Origin: Eumeta japonica
Lineage: Eukaryota > Arthropoda > Insecta > Lepidoptera > Psychidae
NCBI GenBank assembly: GCA_005406025.1
Contig: BGZK01001212.1
Location: 62,001-126,000 of the forward strand
Direction of reading: 5' to 3'
DNA: 64,000 bases
The notes beneath the pieces were generated by a model that was not told the origin of the DNA, did no database searches, and saw only the letters and a list, made by a program, of their open reading frames with translations. This document shows positions 11,686-22,550 of this stretch, piece after piece (positions within the stretch are counted from its first letter, which is position 1; each line of letters begins with the position of its first letter). A program made the position numbers and the translations under genes.

Positions 11686-12433
11686 CTTCCCGCCAAGTAA
11701 ATTGAAAATATTCGAAAATCAAGAAGTTATTGGTTTTACCCCCTTTTTCGAAAATCGAGTTTTGATCAGATCTTGACGTTTTGAGGTCCTAGGAAACTCC
11801 CTTGTCAATTTTACGATGGTGTCTTTATATCTGTATATATTGTGTGTGCGTGTGCGTGGATGTAGTAAACCTCTTATAATTTTTAAACGGCTTAAGCGAT
11901 TGGAACCAAAGTTTGGCATCCCAAAGAACTCAGATTTCCTAAAGATTTGAACCGATTCCTATCTATAGATTCCAAGAAATGAAAAAAAAAACTATGATTT
12001 TTTTTAATTTGGTTTTTTAGGAATAACTTTTAAATGGCTTTACCGATCGATTACAAATTAATTAGCTCTTGATATTAAAAAACCACATCGATTGCCGCCG
12101 GGTCGATCAAAATTGGTTGATTCGTTCGCGAGATATCGTGAACGAAAAAATCGCAAGAAGTGATTTTTTCAAAATACTCCAAAGTTTTGTACCTAATTGA
12201 ATACATGTTCTGAATTCTTTTATAGAACGTAAAAACCTGCGTTGATTGTCGCTAGTTCAGTAAAAATCGATTGATTTGTTCAAGAGATACAAAAAAAATA
12301 AATAAAACTTCTCTTAAAAACAGTTGTAAAATTCTGTATCGAATCAAATTCGCATTCTCAGAATTTTTTACTCAAAAAATCGCGTCAAATCCTGTATATT
12401 TTTGAGTGTTTCGAACTCGAAAATAGCGGGAAG
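11686..12433. repeat. Dispersed repeat with short inverted ends
   Basis: The block starts with CTTCCCGC and ends with GCGGGAAG, an 8-bp inverted repeat about 750 bp apart. Inside are two related sub-blocks built on 'ATTGGTTGATTCGTTC' plus 'GAGATATCGTGAACG' and 'ATCGATTGATTTGTTC' plus 'AAGAGATAC'. There is also a GT-rich run near 11838-11862. It resembles insect repeats with 'CCTCTTATAA(T/C)TTTTAAACGGC' wording. The ORF at 11719-11919 is part of the repeat. Confidence 0.5.
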
Positions 12434-12554
12434 CTTCAGGGTTGGCCTACAGGGTTGACCGTTTTTCTAATCTTTTTTTGTTTTAAAAATATGTCAGTTC
12501 ATTCTGATCATATGTCGTGCTGGTCATACTACGAGTATTTCTCTCTTTCTTTTG

Positions 12555-12870
12555 TATAGCATAATCGAGACACAAACGAACAGGTGAGCTATCAGAGTGT
12601 CGATGATCAACCCCGCCCATGGACACTTGCAACGCCAGAAAAGTCACCAGTGGGTTGCTGGCCTTTTTGGTAGAAATAGAACATCTGAAGGGAGCAGTGC
12701 CGGATTTATATTTTTTATGAGTGTAAGCCACTTTATTTCCGCCGCCCCATGTACCTTTCTAAAATAATAATTTTCTGAAATCTGCCGCCCCTAGGCCGCG
12801 GCCTACACGGCCTATTGACAAATCCAGGACTGGAAGGGAGGGGGACCGATGGAGAGGAAATGAGGTGATG
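12555..12870 (+). repeat. Dispersed repeat (family B), copy 2, carrying a MITE
   Basis: This copy aligns with 1585-1745 on both sides of the inserted MITE (12695-12832). The plus text 'TGGACACTTGCAACGCCAG' and 'GTTGCTGGCCTTTTTGG' is typical of the family. The 82-codon minus ORF at 12483-12731 crosses the repeat-MITE junction and is spurious. Confidence 0.7.
12695..12832. mobile_element. 138-bp hAT MITE with perfect 8-bp target duplication
   Basis: The element starts CAGTGCCGGATTTA and ends TAAATCC-type CAAATCCAGGACTG; the inverted termini match at 11 of 14 positions. It is bounded by identical 8-bp repeats GAAGGGAG (12687-12694 and 12833-12840), the target-site duplication length of hAT transposons. 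The right subterminal part (CCTAGGCC, GCCTAC, CAAATCC) and the internal ATGAGTG / CCGCC wording match the right end of the 53621-56955 hAT element. It is therefore probably an internal-deletion derivative of that family, moved in trans by its transposase. Confidence 0.9.
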
Positions 12871-13660
12871 AAAGGGGAAGTGGACCACCAAAACTCTCAC
12901 TCACGGACGAAATGCAACAGCGGAAGTTGCTACTACACGTCTGTATTCTGTGAGAGGTGAGAGTGTGGTGTTATTACCTGTCGAATTCGCCCATTTTTGT
13001 GCTGCAAACATTTTTGGGCCACCGTATGGCTCTGTAAGGGAATATACCCAAATTATGTGACCCATCTTTTATAATTTTAAACCCCACTTTCGGTGACCAA
13101 GCGTAGTATATACTAAAACACCCCTAGTTTTCACGTAGTAATTCATAATTTTTTCTAAGAGAAAGTTAATATAAACAAGAAGAAAAACTTATTTTAAAAC
13201 ATATTGTAACAGGTACTTACGTTTTACTACAAATAGAATACTATATAAGCGCCCCATTTCTAAATGAGTACAAAAACTATCAGTTTCGAATCAGCAGGCG
13301 TCCCGGTACATTTGCGTTAGTGTTGCAATCTGTGAGTTTAAAAAAGTGCTGAACGCTGCGCGCCATAATTTATATGTTCTCTGAGGACGCTATATCACAT
13401 GCAAAAATAATTAACGCTATCTCGTATATTGAGTGGCGGTGTGCCTCACGGCTGACGGTAGGCCACAGTTTCCATTGTTTAAGTTTTTTTTTTCACTTTT
13501 CCCTGAAGATCCTAAATATAATTACATAGTGAAAACATCCTCGATGCCATTGATGTTGATTCCAATAGCCTGTTACATTTGGGAATAACGAGATAAATCC
13601 ATAATACGGTCTCGCACACAGACATGGTCATTTTGTTAATGAAATTAACTTATATTCCTC
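12871..13660. other. Noncoding stretch upstream of the secreted-protein gene's 3' end
   Basis: I see no ORF or recognised repeat. A slightly GC-richer patch lies at 13290-13470. Confidence 0.4.
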
Positions 13661-13663
13661 TAA

Positions 13664-13669
13664 TTTATT
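13664..13669 (-). terminator. Poly(A) signal AATAAA
   Basis: AATAAA on the minus strand, about 210 bases past the stop codon of the 13878-14591 gene. It is the first canonical hexamer I see downstream. Confidence 0.5.
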
Positions 13670-13877
13670 ATATTAATTTACAAAAAAAAATACGTACAAA
13701 AATTATTGATACCTAAAAAAATAAGAAGTTAAAAACTCGTAATTTATATATACTACAGCTAATATATTAAAAAATTAAAGCACCAATCATATTCTAAACT
13801 TATTGCTACAGTTTACTCTTCAGATACGTATTAAAGTCGGCGGTTAAACAATATATCATTATTTACGTGTTTTGCCT

Positions 13878-14591
13878 TTATCCGATCGAAGACAGTTTTT
13901 GGCAATTGCCGTCGGTTTTCGCATGGTCTTTTGGACACCCCGATACAACGATTGCAGCAGTGTATTTTTTATAACAACCTTGTGACACCAATCCACCTTT
14001 TATGGAAAAGAAGCATAATTTTCCTTTGTAGGGATCGCTATAAAAATATCTGGGTGTATCTTTTGCATAGTACGTCGAGAAATATTTAATGTCGGTTGCG
14101 TTCATCGAGGAGAAGTGTGCATCGCACACTTCGTAATCCTTCGAATCCAGCCCTGGATTCCGACACGGTACGACGTAATATAAGCTCGTCGGCGTCACTC
14201 TGGCCCATCCCGTAGCGCTGGTATTGTATCCGAGCCTTCTGAAATGAGAATCGCAGCCGTCGTTGTCCTCAAAGATCTGCAACTTAACAGGCGTTTCCTC
14301 GCAGAACGGCGGAAAAGTCCGTGAGCTGACGGCTTCGGATATCAGCGTCCATTCTTCCAGATCGCTATCCTCGTCCTCTCCGATTTTTTCCCTCGAGAAC
14401 TCGTATCGCACGAAACTCGGACTGCAGTCGTAGTTCGGATGGCACTGCATTTGAAATATTTTGTATTTTTCTATGGTAAAATCTTCCGATCGGAACGTTT
14501 CAACGTAATAATTGTCACAAGGCGGGAGCGAACCGGACACGTGACAGGATAACATAAAAGCAAACAACGAAATAACACATCGAGCTGCCAT
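13878..14591 (-). CDS. Secreted cysteine-rich protein, function unknown
   Basis: A single-exon ORF of 237 residues, the only convincing complete gene in the window. Residues 1-20 form a signal peptide: a short basic start, a hydrophobic core (VISLFAFML), then SG before the likely cleavage. The mature part has eleven cysteines (25, 50, 56, 97, 113, 143, 156, 193, 206, 219, 230), an acidic patch (72-80), and N-glycosylation sequons at N123 and N164. No transmembrane segment follows, so the product should be exported and disulfide-bonded; the odd cysteine count leaves one free or intermolecular. Codons are GC3-richer than the flanks. The ATG is the first after a TATA box. I do not recognise the family; a lepidopteran-type secreted (hemolymph, salivary or cuticle-associated) protein is possible, but that is inference. 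It may lie inside an intron of a larger gene. Confidence 0.88.
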   Translation of the reverse strand: MAARCVISLFAFMLSCHVSGSLPPCDNYYVETFRSEDFTIEKYKIFQMQCHPNYDCSPSFVRYEFSREKIGEDEDSDLEEWTLISEAVSSRTFPPFCEETPVKLQIFEDNDGCDSHFRRLGYNTSATGWARVTPTSLYYVVPCRNPGLDSKDYEVCDAHFSSMNATDIKYFSTYYAKDTPRYFYSDPYKGKLCFFSIKGGLVSQGCYKKYTAAIVVSGCPKDHAKTDGNCQKLSSIG

Positions 14592-14638
14592 AGTTGTCGC
14601 GGCACTCGTCTCATTGGGCGTCGAAACATCCTCCGTCG

Positions 14639-14645
14639 CTTTATA
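14639..14645 (-). promoter_or_regulatory. TATA box of the secreted-protein gene
   Basis: TATAAAG on the minus strand, about 50 bases before the ATG at 14591. Transcription would start near 14615, giving a 5' leader of about 25 bases. The surrounding 'GGCCGGCCCTTC' is GC-rich relative to the flanks. Confidence 0.65.
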
Positions 14646-14699
14646 AGAAGGGCCGGCTTTGAAAATACGCTAATCGAAACAGGCTTGACTAGTACATTT

Positions 14700-15850
14700 A
14701 AACTCGAACCGCTTGATCTGCGTCGTTATTGGAAAAATATGCGAAATGTGGAACAACTTGATTTTATTTTCCAGTAAATTAATGCAATTTCCTTATTTTT
14801 ATTCCCAACTTTAAAAATTCCGGTATGTTATTTTTATTTGTGTTCATTACGATGACCGCCTGCGTCTTCGCCGTATAATTAATGATATAGATTCAATTCT
14901 ATCTTGATATCGATATTCAATTCTCTCTTGATACCGATTCTGGTTTCTGTCCCTGTTTTCGACATCGATCCGGATTTTTTTACCTTTCGCGTTTCCATTT
15001 CCTTCCTAAGGGCGCGTTCCATCGTTGATTTTATATGGGCCGTTAATTTGGTTCATTTTTTATTGCTATAGATATATATAGATATAGAAATAATTATAAC
15101 TAGCTATGTTGGAATATACAGTTTTCGTCTATTTGGACACCATTTAGTCACATATTAGTACTATTTATATAAGCGCATGCAAAGATATTTCTAGCAGTTG
15201 ACATTTTTTAATTTCACACACACATTGGCTTTAAGTTTTTATTTATCATTCCATTGCAAACGCTCATTCTCAGTAAATGTTATTTCAAGTTGAACGGCTT
15301 ATGTCAAAATGATGAATACGACTAAACGAAAAATCACAATATTTTCTTAAAATATACATAAATATTTATTTATCTGTCTATTATCGAAAACCTAAATAGA
15401 ATTTAGATAGATGATAGATGTCAGGAAGATGGATGCTGTGGAATTTATTGATTTCGTTTGAAGTAAATAATTTTATTTCAATCGACTAAGGTTAGTTACT
15501 GTATTTTCAATTACGTAGTCTGATGTGTTCGTAATACGGAGTTATTTTGTACACTGCAGAAATAGCATACATAATTTGGAACACATCCTAAAATTAACAG
15601 TACCTAAAACTTAAATGAAGGCGTTAAAATTTATTTTTTATTCCCAGGTCTTTGGAGATGAAAAAAGGTCAAATTATAGATACCTAGCTATGATTCCCTA
15701 GTTTTATCAAAAATTTTTTGCCGTTTCAAAACCTATACTGGACGAACACTCAGACCGACAGACGGACGAATTCTAAAATGCAGATAGTATTTATGTTTGT
15801 GGATGTAGGTGTATGTGTAGTGAAAGACTGCAGGTTACGTCCTCGTATGT
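14700..15850. other. Noncoding stretch with a period-6 tract
   Basis: At about 14885-14990 a loose period-6 pattern recurs ('TATCTTGATATCGATATTC', 'CTTGATACCGATTCTGG', 'CGACATCGATCCGG'). It is the same low-complexity style as at 2100, 38400 and 50460. Otherwise AT-rich with no gene seen. Confidence 0.4.
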
Positions 15851-16020
15851 CCAGTATAACGCACGGATCTTTGCCGCTCTGAATTACCTGCGAATGACTC
15901 GATGCGCTGATACAATGATTCCCGAGCCCTTTTTCTTCTCCCTCCCGTTCCTGTTTCACGCTAATGCGACGCTTTCTGTGACTATTTTCACAGCGGCAAA
16001 GATTCGTGCATTGTATTCAT
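15851..16020. repeat. Long imperfect inverted repeat
   Basis: Left arm 15851-15884 and right arm 15987-16020 are imperfect reverse complements (core GGATCTTTGCCGCT against AGCGGCAAAGATTC), enclosing about 100 bases. ORFs on both strands (15813-16028 plus, 15750-15959 minus) follow from the symmetry. It could be a MITE or a foldable transcript segment. No target duplication is evident. Confidence 0.7.
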
Positions 16021-16454
16021 ATGTTTAATGCCAGCCAGGCGTTATATTGAAGAACTACAGACTAATGGCGATAAACAGAGCCATAAGAATACCGAACGAA
16101 CACTCTATCTTGAAAATGTCTCTTGTATTCCTCCTCCCTATATTTCAGACGAGATAATAATATATTAGTGAGAAATGTCGAAAATTTAGAATAAGCCTTC
16201 ATAATAATTTAGTTATACCATAGTAATAAATGTTTAATGTCAAATATTTGCGCTATATTTTTTTTCGATTGTTTTTCGATATGTGCACTGTTTTTTCCGT
16301 CATAGGACGATTTCAATGTCGTTGAAATTTGGATAAATATTTTGATATTGACAAAAACACTGTATATGGTAATGTTAACTAATAACGTCAGACCTCAGTC
16401 AACATATCTTCAATACAGTAATCGTATTTTATGTAGTTTTTTTTTATAATTTTT

Positions 16455-17000
16455 AGGGTTCCTTAGCTAAAATGACAAAAATGGAACCCTTATAGTTTCG
16501 TCAGGTTCATTCGTCCGTTCGTCCGTTCGTCCGTTAACATGTATGTCACAGGCGTTTTACTCAAAAACTACAAGATGTATGTTCAGGAAATTTGGAGTAC
16601 AGGTGTCTTGTATCAGCTGCTATTTAGTTTAATGGTATTGGTAGTTAAATAAATAAAAAACAGACATTTGTGGGGGGGGAGGCACTCCATACATGTAACA
16701 GAAGCAAAAAAAATTTTTCAGCTAACATGAACGAGTGGCATATATTTTGACAGTTTTTTGTAAAAACTAAGGTTTCTAAGCAATTTTTTTTTCATTTAGT
16801 GAATATTTTCGGAAATAACCTCTTCTAAGTAGCATAAATTGTGCCCCCTCCCTTTTTACTTTTAAACCGTATGTCCAAAAAATATGAAAAAAAAATTACA
16901 AAAGCATTCATAATAAAAATTTTCAATGAAAATTATTTTCAAGATGATCGGATATATCGTTTTTGAGTTATTGCCGAAAAACTGTGCTTCTCAACAAAAG
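16455..17000 (+). repeat. 'GGGTTCC' dispersed repeat, copy 1
   Basis: Starts AGGGTTCCTTAGC and soon reads 'GAACCCTTATAGTTTCGT', then tandem 'CGTCCGTTCGTCCGTT'. This is the layout of a dispersed repeat I know from lepidopteran genomes (GGGTTCCGT ... GTCCGTCCGTC). Related copies lie at 18798-19661 and 61971-62275. Confidence 0.7.
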
Positions 17001-17280
17001 GACTAACTATTTTAATTGTGTTTTCAAACCAAAAAAAAATGTTAGTATGCTAGGTGCATGCTAACATTTTTTTTCCAAACTATTATTATCAATCCTATCC
17101 TATCTATACTATTCAAAATTTTACAATATAAAACTAGTACAAAATTTCATGTGTAGTGTTTTTCTTTGTAATAATGGCTACGGAACTTTATACATAGCAT
17201 GATCAGACATGGTCTTGGCCGACTTTTCTTACTGTTACTCCTCGTAGGTAAAGATCGGACTATACTAAAGAAATATAGAG

Positions 17281-17283
<3 letters not shown>

Positions 17284-17334
<51 letters not shown>
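17284..17334. repeat. (AT)n microsatellite
   Basis: About 25 uninterrupted AT repeats directly upstream of family A repeat copy 2. The ORF reading IYIYIY through it is spurious. Confidence 0.95.
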
Positions 17335-17337
<3 letters not shown>

Positions 17338-17338
17338 T

Positions 17339-18690
17339 AAAAAAAATAATCATTTAAATAATCATTCGGCAGACATATGATGCTTCTATTACTTGAGACA
17401 CGAAACTCCAATTAAGTAGGCTCTATGTTTATTTATTATGTACTCCTGTCCATTAAGTAATTAATTTTCAATCAGATTAAATAAGTTCTTGTTAGTCTAC
17501 CGAAGAAACTCGATACCCGCTAAATATGCTTTTAATATATGCTGATATAAACAACTTTTAACGCTCCGTCTACAGATGGTCATTTTGTGAGGTCTGTGGT
17601 TTGTGAAGTAAGCGTAAAGGTTATAACCGGGTTCGTGGCCCTGTCGTTTTGCGAATAATTTTCGCTAGTTTTTAAATACACGTCATGTGTGGATTATTTA
17701 GTCTCGTATGTGATTTTTTTAATTTTTTTTTATGCAATAAATAAAAGTCGCGGAAGGATTAGATGGTTTCGTTTCTTTTGAAAATAAGATTCGAGACCCA
17801 CTCTATGGATTCACATACAGTGTATATGTTACTAGTTGTGTCCGCGGCTCTGCTCGCGTGGACTACAAAATTAAAGTTTACTTCTTTTTTTGTTTAAAGT
17901 GTAATTTTATTTAAGTGTTGTAATTATGAGATAAATTTGGAAATAAGACAAATATTTGAAATTTAATAATACTTTTAGATGTTTTTGATATCCAGTGGAT
18001 TTTTTGCTTTTTAAATTGAAAACGTATATTTGATTTATATGAAGGTCTCTTTGTACACATACCTTCCTCGTTTTTCTACCGGGCGCAAGTTGGTCGATCT
18101 TTGGGTGTTATTTTGAAGAAAAAAGAAATACTTCTTGTGGGTCATCTTTAGAAAATTGACATATGCTATGATGGTGTTTTTGTAGGTGTTTCAAAGATTC
18201 ACAACTATGTCGTAGATTAATTTGATATATCGCTTATGATTTACTCAGCGTTTTATCTCCATTTAATCGTCACAAAAGCGCCTTCCTTCCGACTTTATTC
18301 ACCAATATCGTCACTGCTTATTTCGTACCTTACTTTATGTAACGCAATATATTCTATAACCTGGCCAGATGACGTGACTGTGAACGAAAAAAGAAACAAG
18401 TGAATCAGATAAGTTGTTCTCCCATAATGGGACAGACCTCGGTCTATCCATAAAACTCGATGTCTCTCTCTAGAAACATTGAGTTTTATAATATGCGTCG
18501 ATCTTGTCTATGGATTTTGCCATTTACTTCAATTTCGTACGATCATTACAGGAAAGGAATCAAGATAACAATCAAAATCAAAGCCTGAATGAAATCACGG
18601 GCTTCTGTAATATAAAATAATGCATATTGCATTGATGTTTTTTCGATAATATCGATAAGAATTGGAATTATTACTCTAATTGGGATAGAG
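17339..18690 (+). repeat. Long dispersed repeat (family A), copy 2, continuous
   Basis: Collinear with 1838-2032 plus 3600-4690. It contains the GC-core motif 'TGTCCGCGGCTCTGCTCGCG' near 17839-17860, matched by a degenerate version near 3916 in copy 1. No ORF is conserved between the two copies. This intact copy defines the minimal element, about 1.35 kb. Confidence 0.75.
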
Positions 18691-18797
18691 ATCTACACTT
18701 TATTCTATGCTTTATTTTACGTCTGAACTGTTTACATCAAACTATCTCTGGGGAAAATTATGAGAAAGATACGAAAATAATGTTGATTAGGATTTTT

Positions 18798-19661
18798 AAG
18801 GTCCTGTTGTCGAAAAACAACCCTTATAGTTTCGTTATTTCCGTCCATTCGTCCGTCGGTATGTCAGTGTCTCCGCGGCTTAGTTCAGAAACTCTTAGTA
18901 CAAGAAAGCTGTAATTTGATATGAGTATAGGTACGTATTGGTCACGCTGAGATAGTGATAGAATAAAATTGCGACACTAAAATTTGTTTAGGTTCCTCCA
19001 CCACTCGTAGAATAGGGTTGATTTTTTTTTTCTTTGTCTATCCTGTGGTGTGCGCTATTATAGTGTAGCTCATTTAAAAACATTGCGGGTCGTGAAAAAT
19101 TTTTTCGGTTTCCCTAGATCGACATTTTTCAATGTAGGGACCCGTTTGCGAAATATTAAGTTTTACAATCCAAATTTTTATTAGAGTCTAGGTTACCCCA
19201 ACAGAGTTAATGGTTATTCTTGGATATGTGAAAAAATTCACGACAGTAGCATATATAACGATGTTAAAAGGAAAACTATCACAGCTAAGTAGGCTTTACA
19301 AATTAACGAGTAAGAGTCGACCAACTTATAAAATATAGGTGGAGCTGTAGGTGAAGAAGTAAAAAAGAAAAATTTTGTAGAAACCCCATTGAAAATTACT
19401 TAGATGACGTTGTTATTATTTGTAAAATAGGTAGCAAATATAATTTTATGACCTATGTAGAGTTATGGAAATGTCAAATCATAACATGCTTAATAGCCGT
19501 TCTATGTGGGTCCATTTTAGACGTTATTAGCTGTTAAGGCGTGAACTCAAGGTTTATAGTATCAAACAAAAAATCCCCTTCTAAGTCCGTATACTGTGAC
19601 GGGCAACTATGGAACCCTACACTGCGCGTGGCCCGACACACACTTGGCCGGATTTTATTAT
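18798..19661 (+). repeat. 'GGGTTCC' dispersed repeat, copy 2
   Basis: Starts 'AAGGTCCTGTTGTCG', reads 'CCCTTATAGTTTCGTTATT' and 'CATTCGTCCGTCGGTATG', and ends with 'GGAACCCTACACTGCGCG' then 'ACACACTTGGCCGG'. That closing phrase is characteristic of the 3' end of this lepidopteran repeat. The 87-codon minus ORF 19534-19797 overlaps the end and is not a gene. Confidence 0.7.
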
Positions 19662-20750
19662 CATTCCGTAGCAGAAAGAAAAACATTATTTCATTTACTC
19701 TAAAAAGTTGAATATAATGATACAAAGTGCGTCTCGCGAAATGTACGAAATTAAGTAGAAAATATGAATTGAATAAAATACATATCAGATACGTCATAAG
19801 ATGATGTTGTTCACGTTTGATAGATTTTGTTTGTTAATCATGTAAAAAAATATATATAATTTAATCATTTGATATCTTATACTAACTAATCGTAAATCTA
19901 TTTACAATAAATCTTGACAGTACCAATTTAATAACAAAATAATATAGAGATTGAAACCCTTTTTAAATATAATTAACTTTGCCATGGTTTACGTATAAGG
20001 TTTGACTTATAGATTTAATTTCATTGAGTCTTTTATAAGACTTATTACTGGGAAAAATGACGTTACAGTCCTCAACTTGATTAAGCTTAGGAAATATTTT
20101 ATACAAATGCGGTGGGCGAGGTAACGAGGCGCCGCCATTAGTGCCAACGTCAGCACTAACTTACGCGTTATAAATCGTGTTACTTATGTGCAGTTGGAAT
20201 AAGTGTAAAGACGATATAGACTTAATCTTATGCTCTTACTCTTATATTTTTGCATAGTGCTTGTGTATTGTTAGTATTAAATAATTATATACATAGTAAT
20301 ATATTCTACATAATATATTATTTATATATATATTGTATTTATTAATATGATTTTTCGAATTTTTTTTGAATTTTTTACGATGAAATATTGATAAAAAATC
20401 CATGATTGTGCATATTGTGAATCCATCGCCAATCTTAGGATCAATTTGAAACTTTTACTTGACACGCGATGAAATCAAATGAATGAAGCCAACACGCGGT
20501 CGCCAAATGGAAAATAATTCCTCTATAAAAATAAATCCGACAATAAAATTCTCTAAGCGTAAACAAACCCCCCGGCCCGTCGCCTTAGTCTCTATCGATG
20601 CCTTGAAGTGTGTTTACATTTTATTTTTAAATGGATTTACTTTGCGGAGTGAAATTGTCAAGAGGCAATAAAATTTATTTGTTTATGTCAGACTGACATG
20701 TTTAAAACTTTTTTTATTCTAGATAATTTATTCATTTGTTTTATTTCAAG
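19662..20750. other. Noncoding stretch
   Basis: AT-rich. A small GC-richer patch lies at 20110-20170. The 62-codon ORF at 20483 has no recognisable features. Confidence 0.4.
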
Positions 20751-20864
20751 TACATTCTGGACGAGTCTGCATCAAGAAAAGATAATAAAGAATGAAAAAT
20801 CGGGGAAAGAAAGAAATCGGGAAAAAAGGTAAGAAGAGCTCGAGACCACCTCCTTGACTCTAAT

Positions 20865-21287
20865 TTCAGATCTACAACAACGAAAAGCTAGTTACACTCA
20901 AGAGATTTGCACAGACAAAACACCGGTTATCGCAACAGGAATCAAGAAGAATGGACTACATTAGCACTGATTAAAGTACAGATCAAAAAGCTGCGAATGA
21001 ACTTTATCAGCTTTTAGACGAACACTAAATGTTATGTATCAAGTGAATAAAGAATTTTGGCTGAAAAAAAAAACAATTAGATAATAAGATTTTTTGTTTA
21101 GAGTTAGACATCATCGACATTACTCTCTTTTAAAATCTTCTACAACAGAAAGCTTGTTACAATTGGGAGACTCGCTTAGACAAGACAGGAGCCGTTACAA
21201 CAGGAATCAAGAAATTGAACTACATTAACAAAGAGCATAGTAGAGATTCAAAAGACTGCGCATGAACTCTTTCAACTTGCTGAAACC
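20865..21287 (+). pseudogene. Duplicated coding-like relic, two diverged copies
   Basis: Copy 1 (from an acceptor-like 'TCTAATTTCAG' at 20869) reads IYNNEKLVTLKRFAQTKHRL and on to MDYISTD. It has an in-frame TAA at 20972-20974, then STDQKAANELYQLLDEH before another TAA (21026-21028). AATAAA follows at 21046 and an A10 run at 21064. Copy 2, 268 bases further on, aligns with it (FYNRKLVTIGRLA, later QKTAHELFQLAETY) but needs frameshifts. Matching amino acids across both copies suggest descent from one coding sequence. The poly(A)-like end of copy 1 suggests a retroposed origin. The parent protein is not recognised. Confidence 0.5.
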
Positions 21288-22412
21288 TACATCACACGAA
21301 AGATAAACGCAAGAAATTTACTCTATCTCACTAAAATTTACTGACACACTATAGTGTCCATTACTTATCCCGACTCTCGTTTCTTGGCTAAAGATTGCAC
21401 GAATACCGACTGGCTCTACACTCCCGTAACTCCTAATCCAAACTAGAATTTACCCTCTTCTTATATAATTACGCTCCCATCGGTGTATCGGAACTTGCCC
21501 CTTTCAGTCATTGCGACTGGCTGAAGGTGAGAGAATAATGATAATGATGATAATGATGACATCAATAACAATCTGGACAGCCAGTCGGTTCGTACAAATC
21601 GTGCGGGCGCGGGGATTTGAATTTTATTTTCGCGATCAATACGTTCACAAATCAAGTGCAATCAGCGACAAGCGTTCGACCGTTTTTGTAGCGATTTACT
21701 GTGCTTCCGTATTTCTTAATATACGCCTTCTGCTTTTCTAGGTGTACCTTTCATCTTCTCAATTTTCAAACCCTCGATAGGGTTATTACGTAACAGTGCA
21801 GATAAATTATTCAAGCCAACGGATTCGATCCTTCAATACAGATAAATTTTGAATTATTAAGTTAGGTAGATTAAAGACCATACTCTGTGCTTGAGAAAAT
21901 AAGTTAAAACCTAAGTCACCGCATTAACAATCGTTAAAAAAAACAAACTTGTATTGGACCAGCGTAAAGTTGAAGTTGCAAACATCTACAACTGAGAGCA
22001 AATTATGAAAGAATATGTCTTCGCAGAGGAATGACACAAACGTGATTTTAATCGATATATTCAAGCACTTGTTATTTTGTTATAAGTAAATAATAAATAC
22101 TGAATATTCAGGATTTTCTATTTCAGTTTTTTATTTGCTATTAACCAAACTACATTCACTTTCATATATCTCATACGAAAAGTCGTTTCATTGCTAATAC
22201 TTAGTTTTTTTTTCACCAGGGTGCTAGGATTCAATCACTGAATCGTTTGTAATTTAAGATTTTGTCCAATGTCACAGTTACTCATAAACACATCGAATAC
22301 AATAACTTTCACGACCAGTATCCGACGAAAATCTTATACGGACTGTGTCGAGTAAATCCTCAAGTGTTACATTTACGTGAAAAAACAAACCGATAATGTT
22401 ATCAAAGCATAC

Positions 22413-22521
22413 CCATTCGGCAGACGTGGTAGTGCGGCGTGGGCGGCGCGGTGGGGAGCGAGGGGCGCGCGCCGACGCGGGACGGGCGGCGGACCCCGCC
22501 GGCGTGCTCCCTGCGAGGCAT
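22413..22521 (-). CDS. Candidate first (or internal) coding exon, minus strand
   Basis: A GC-rich island (22430-22540) with C/G-ending codons throughout. On the minus strand ATG at 22521 opens MPRREHAGGVRRPSRV and continues proline-rich to HYHVCRM. It then reaches a weak donor 'ATGG|GTATGC', ending in phase 1. All three frames are open in this island, so frame choice is uncertain. Just upstream on the same strand, 'GACCGTTTCAG|GTAAGTGAG' (22540/22539) joins a good acceptor directly to a good donor. The stretch may thus be an internal exon starting at 22539, or that point may be a recursive splice site. Function unknown. Confidence 0.38.
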
Positions 22522-22533
22522 GGCGTACAACTC

Positions 22534-22550
22534 ACTTACCTGAAACGGTC
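22534..22550 (-). promoter_or_regulatory. Acceptor-donor junction, possible recursive splice site
   Basis: Minus-strand text reads TTTCAG followed at once by GTAAGTGAG, preceded by the pyrimidine-rich 'TTTTCTTCCTACC'. This matches the known consensus of ratchet (zero-length exon) sites in long insect introns: polypyrimidine, CAG, GTAAGT. It could also be the ordinary 3' splice site of an exon that begins GTAAGT by chance. Confidence 0.35.

Noticed and set aside
17147..17353. ORF with a run of alternating isoleucine and tyrosine
   Set aside because: Translation of the (AT)n microsatellite.
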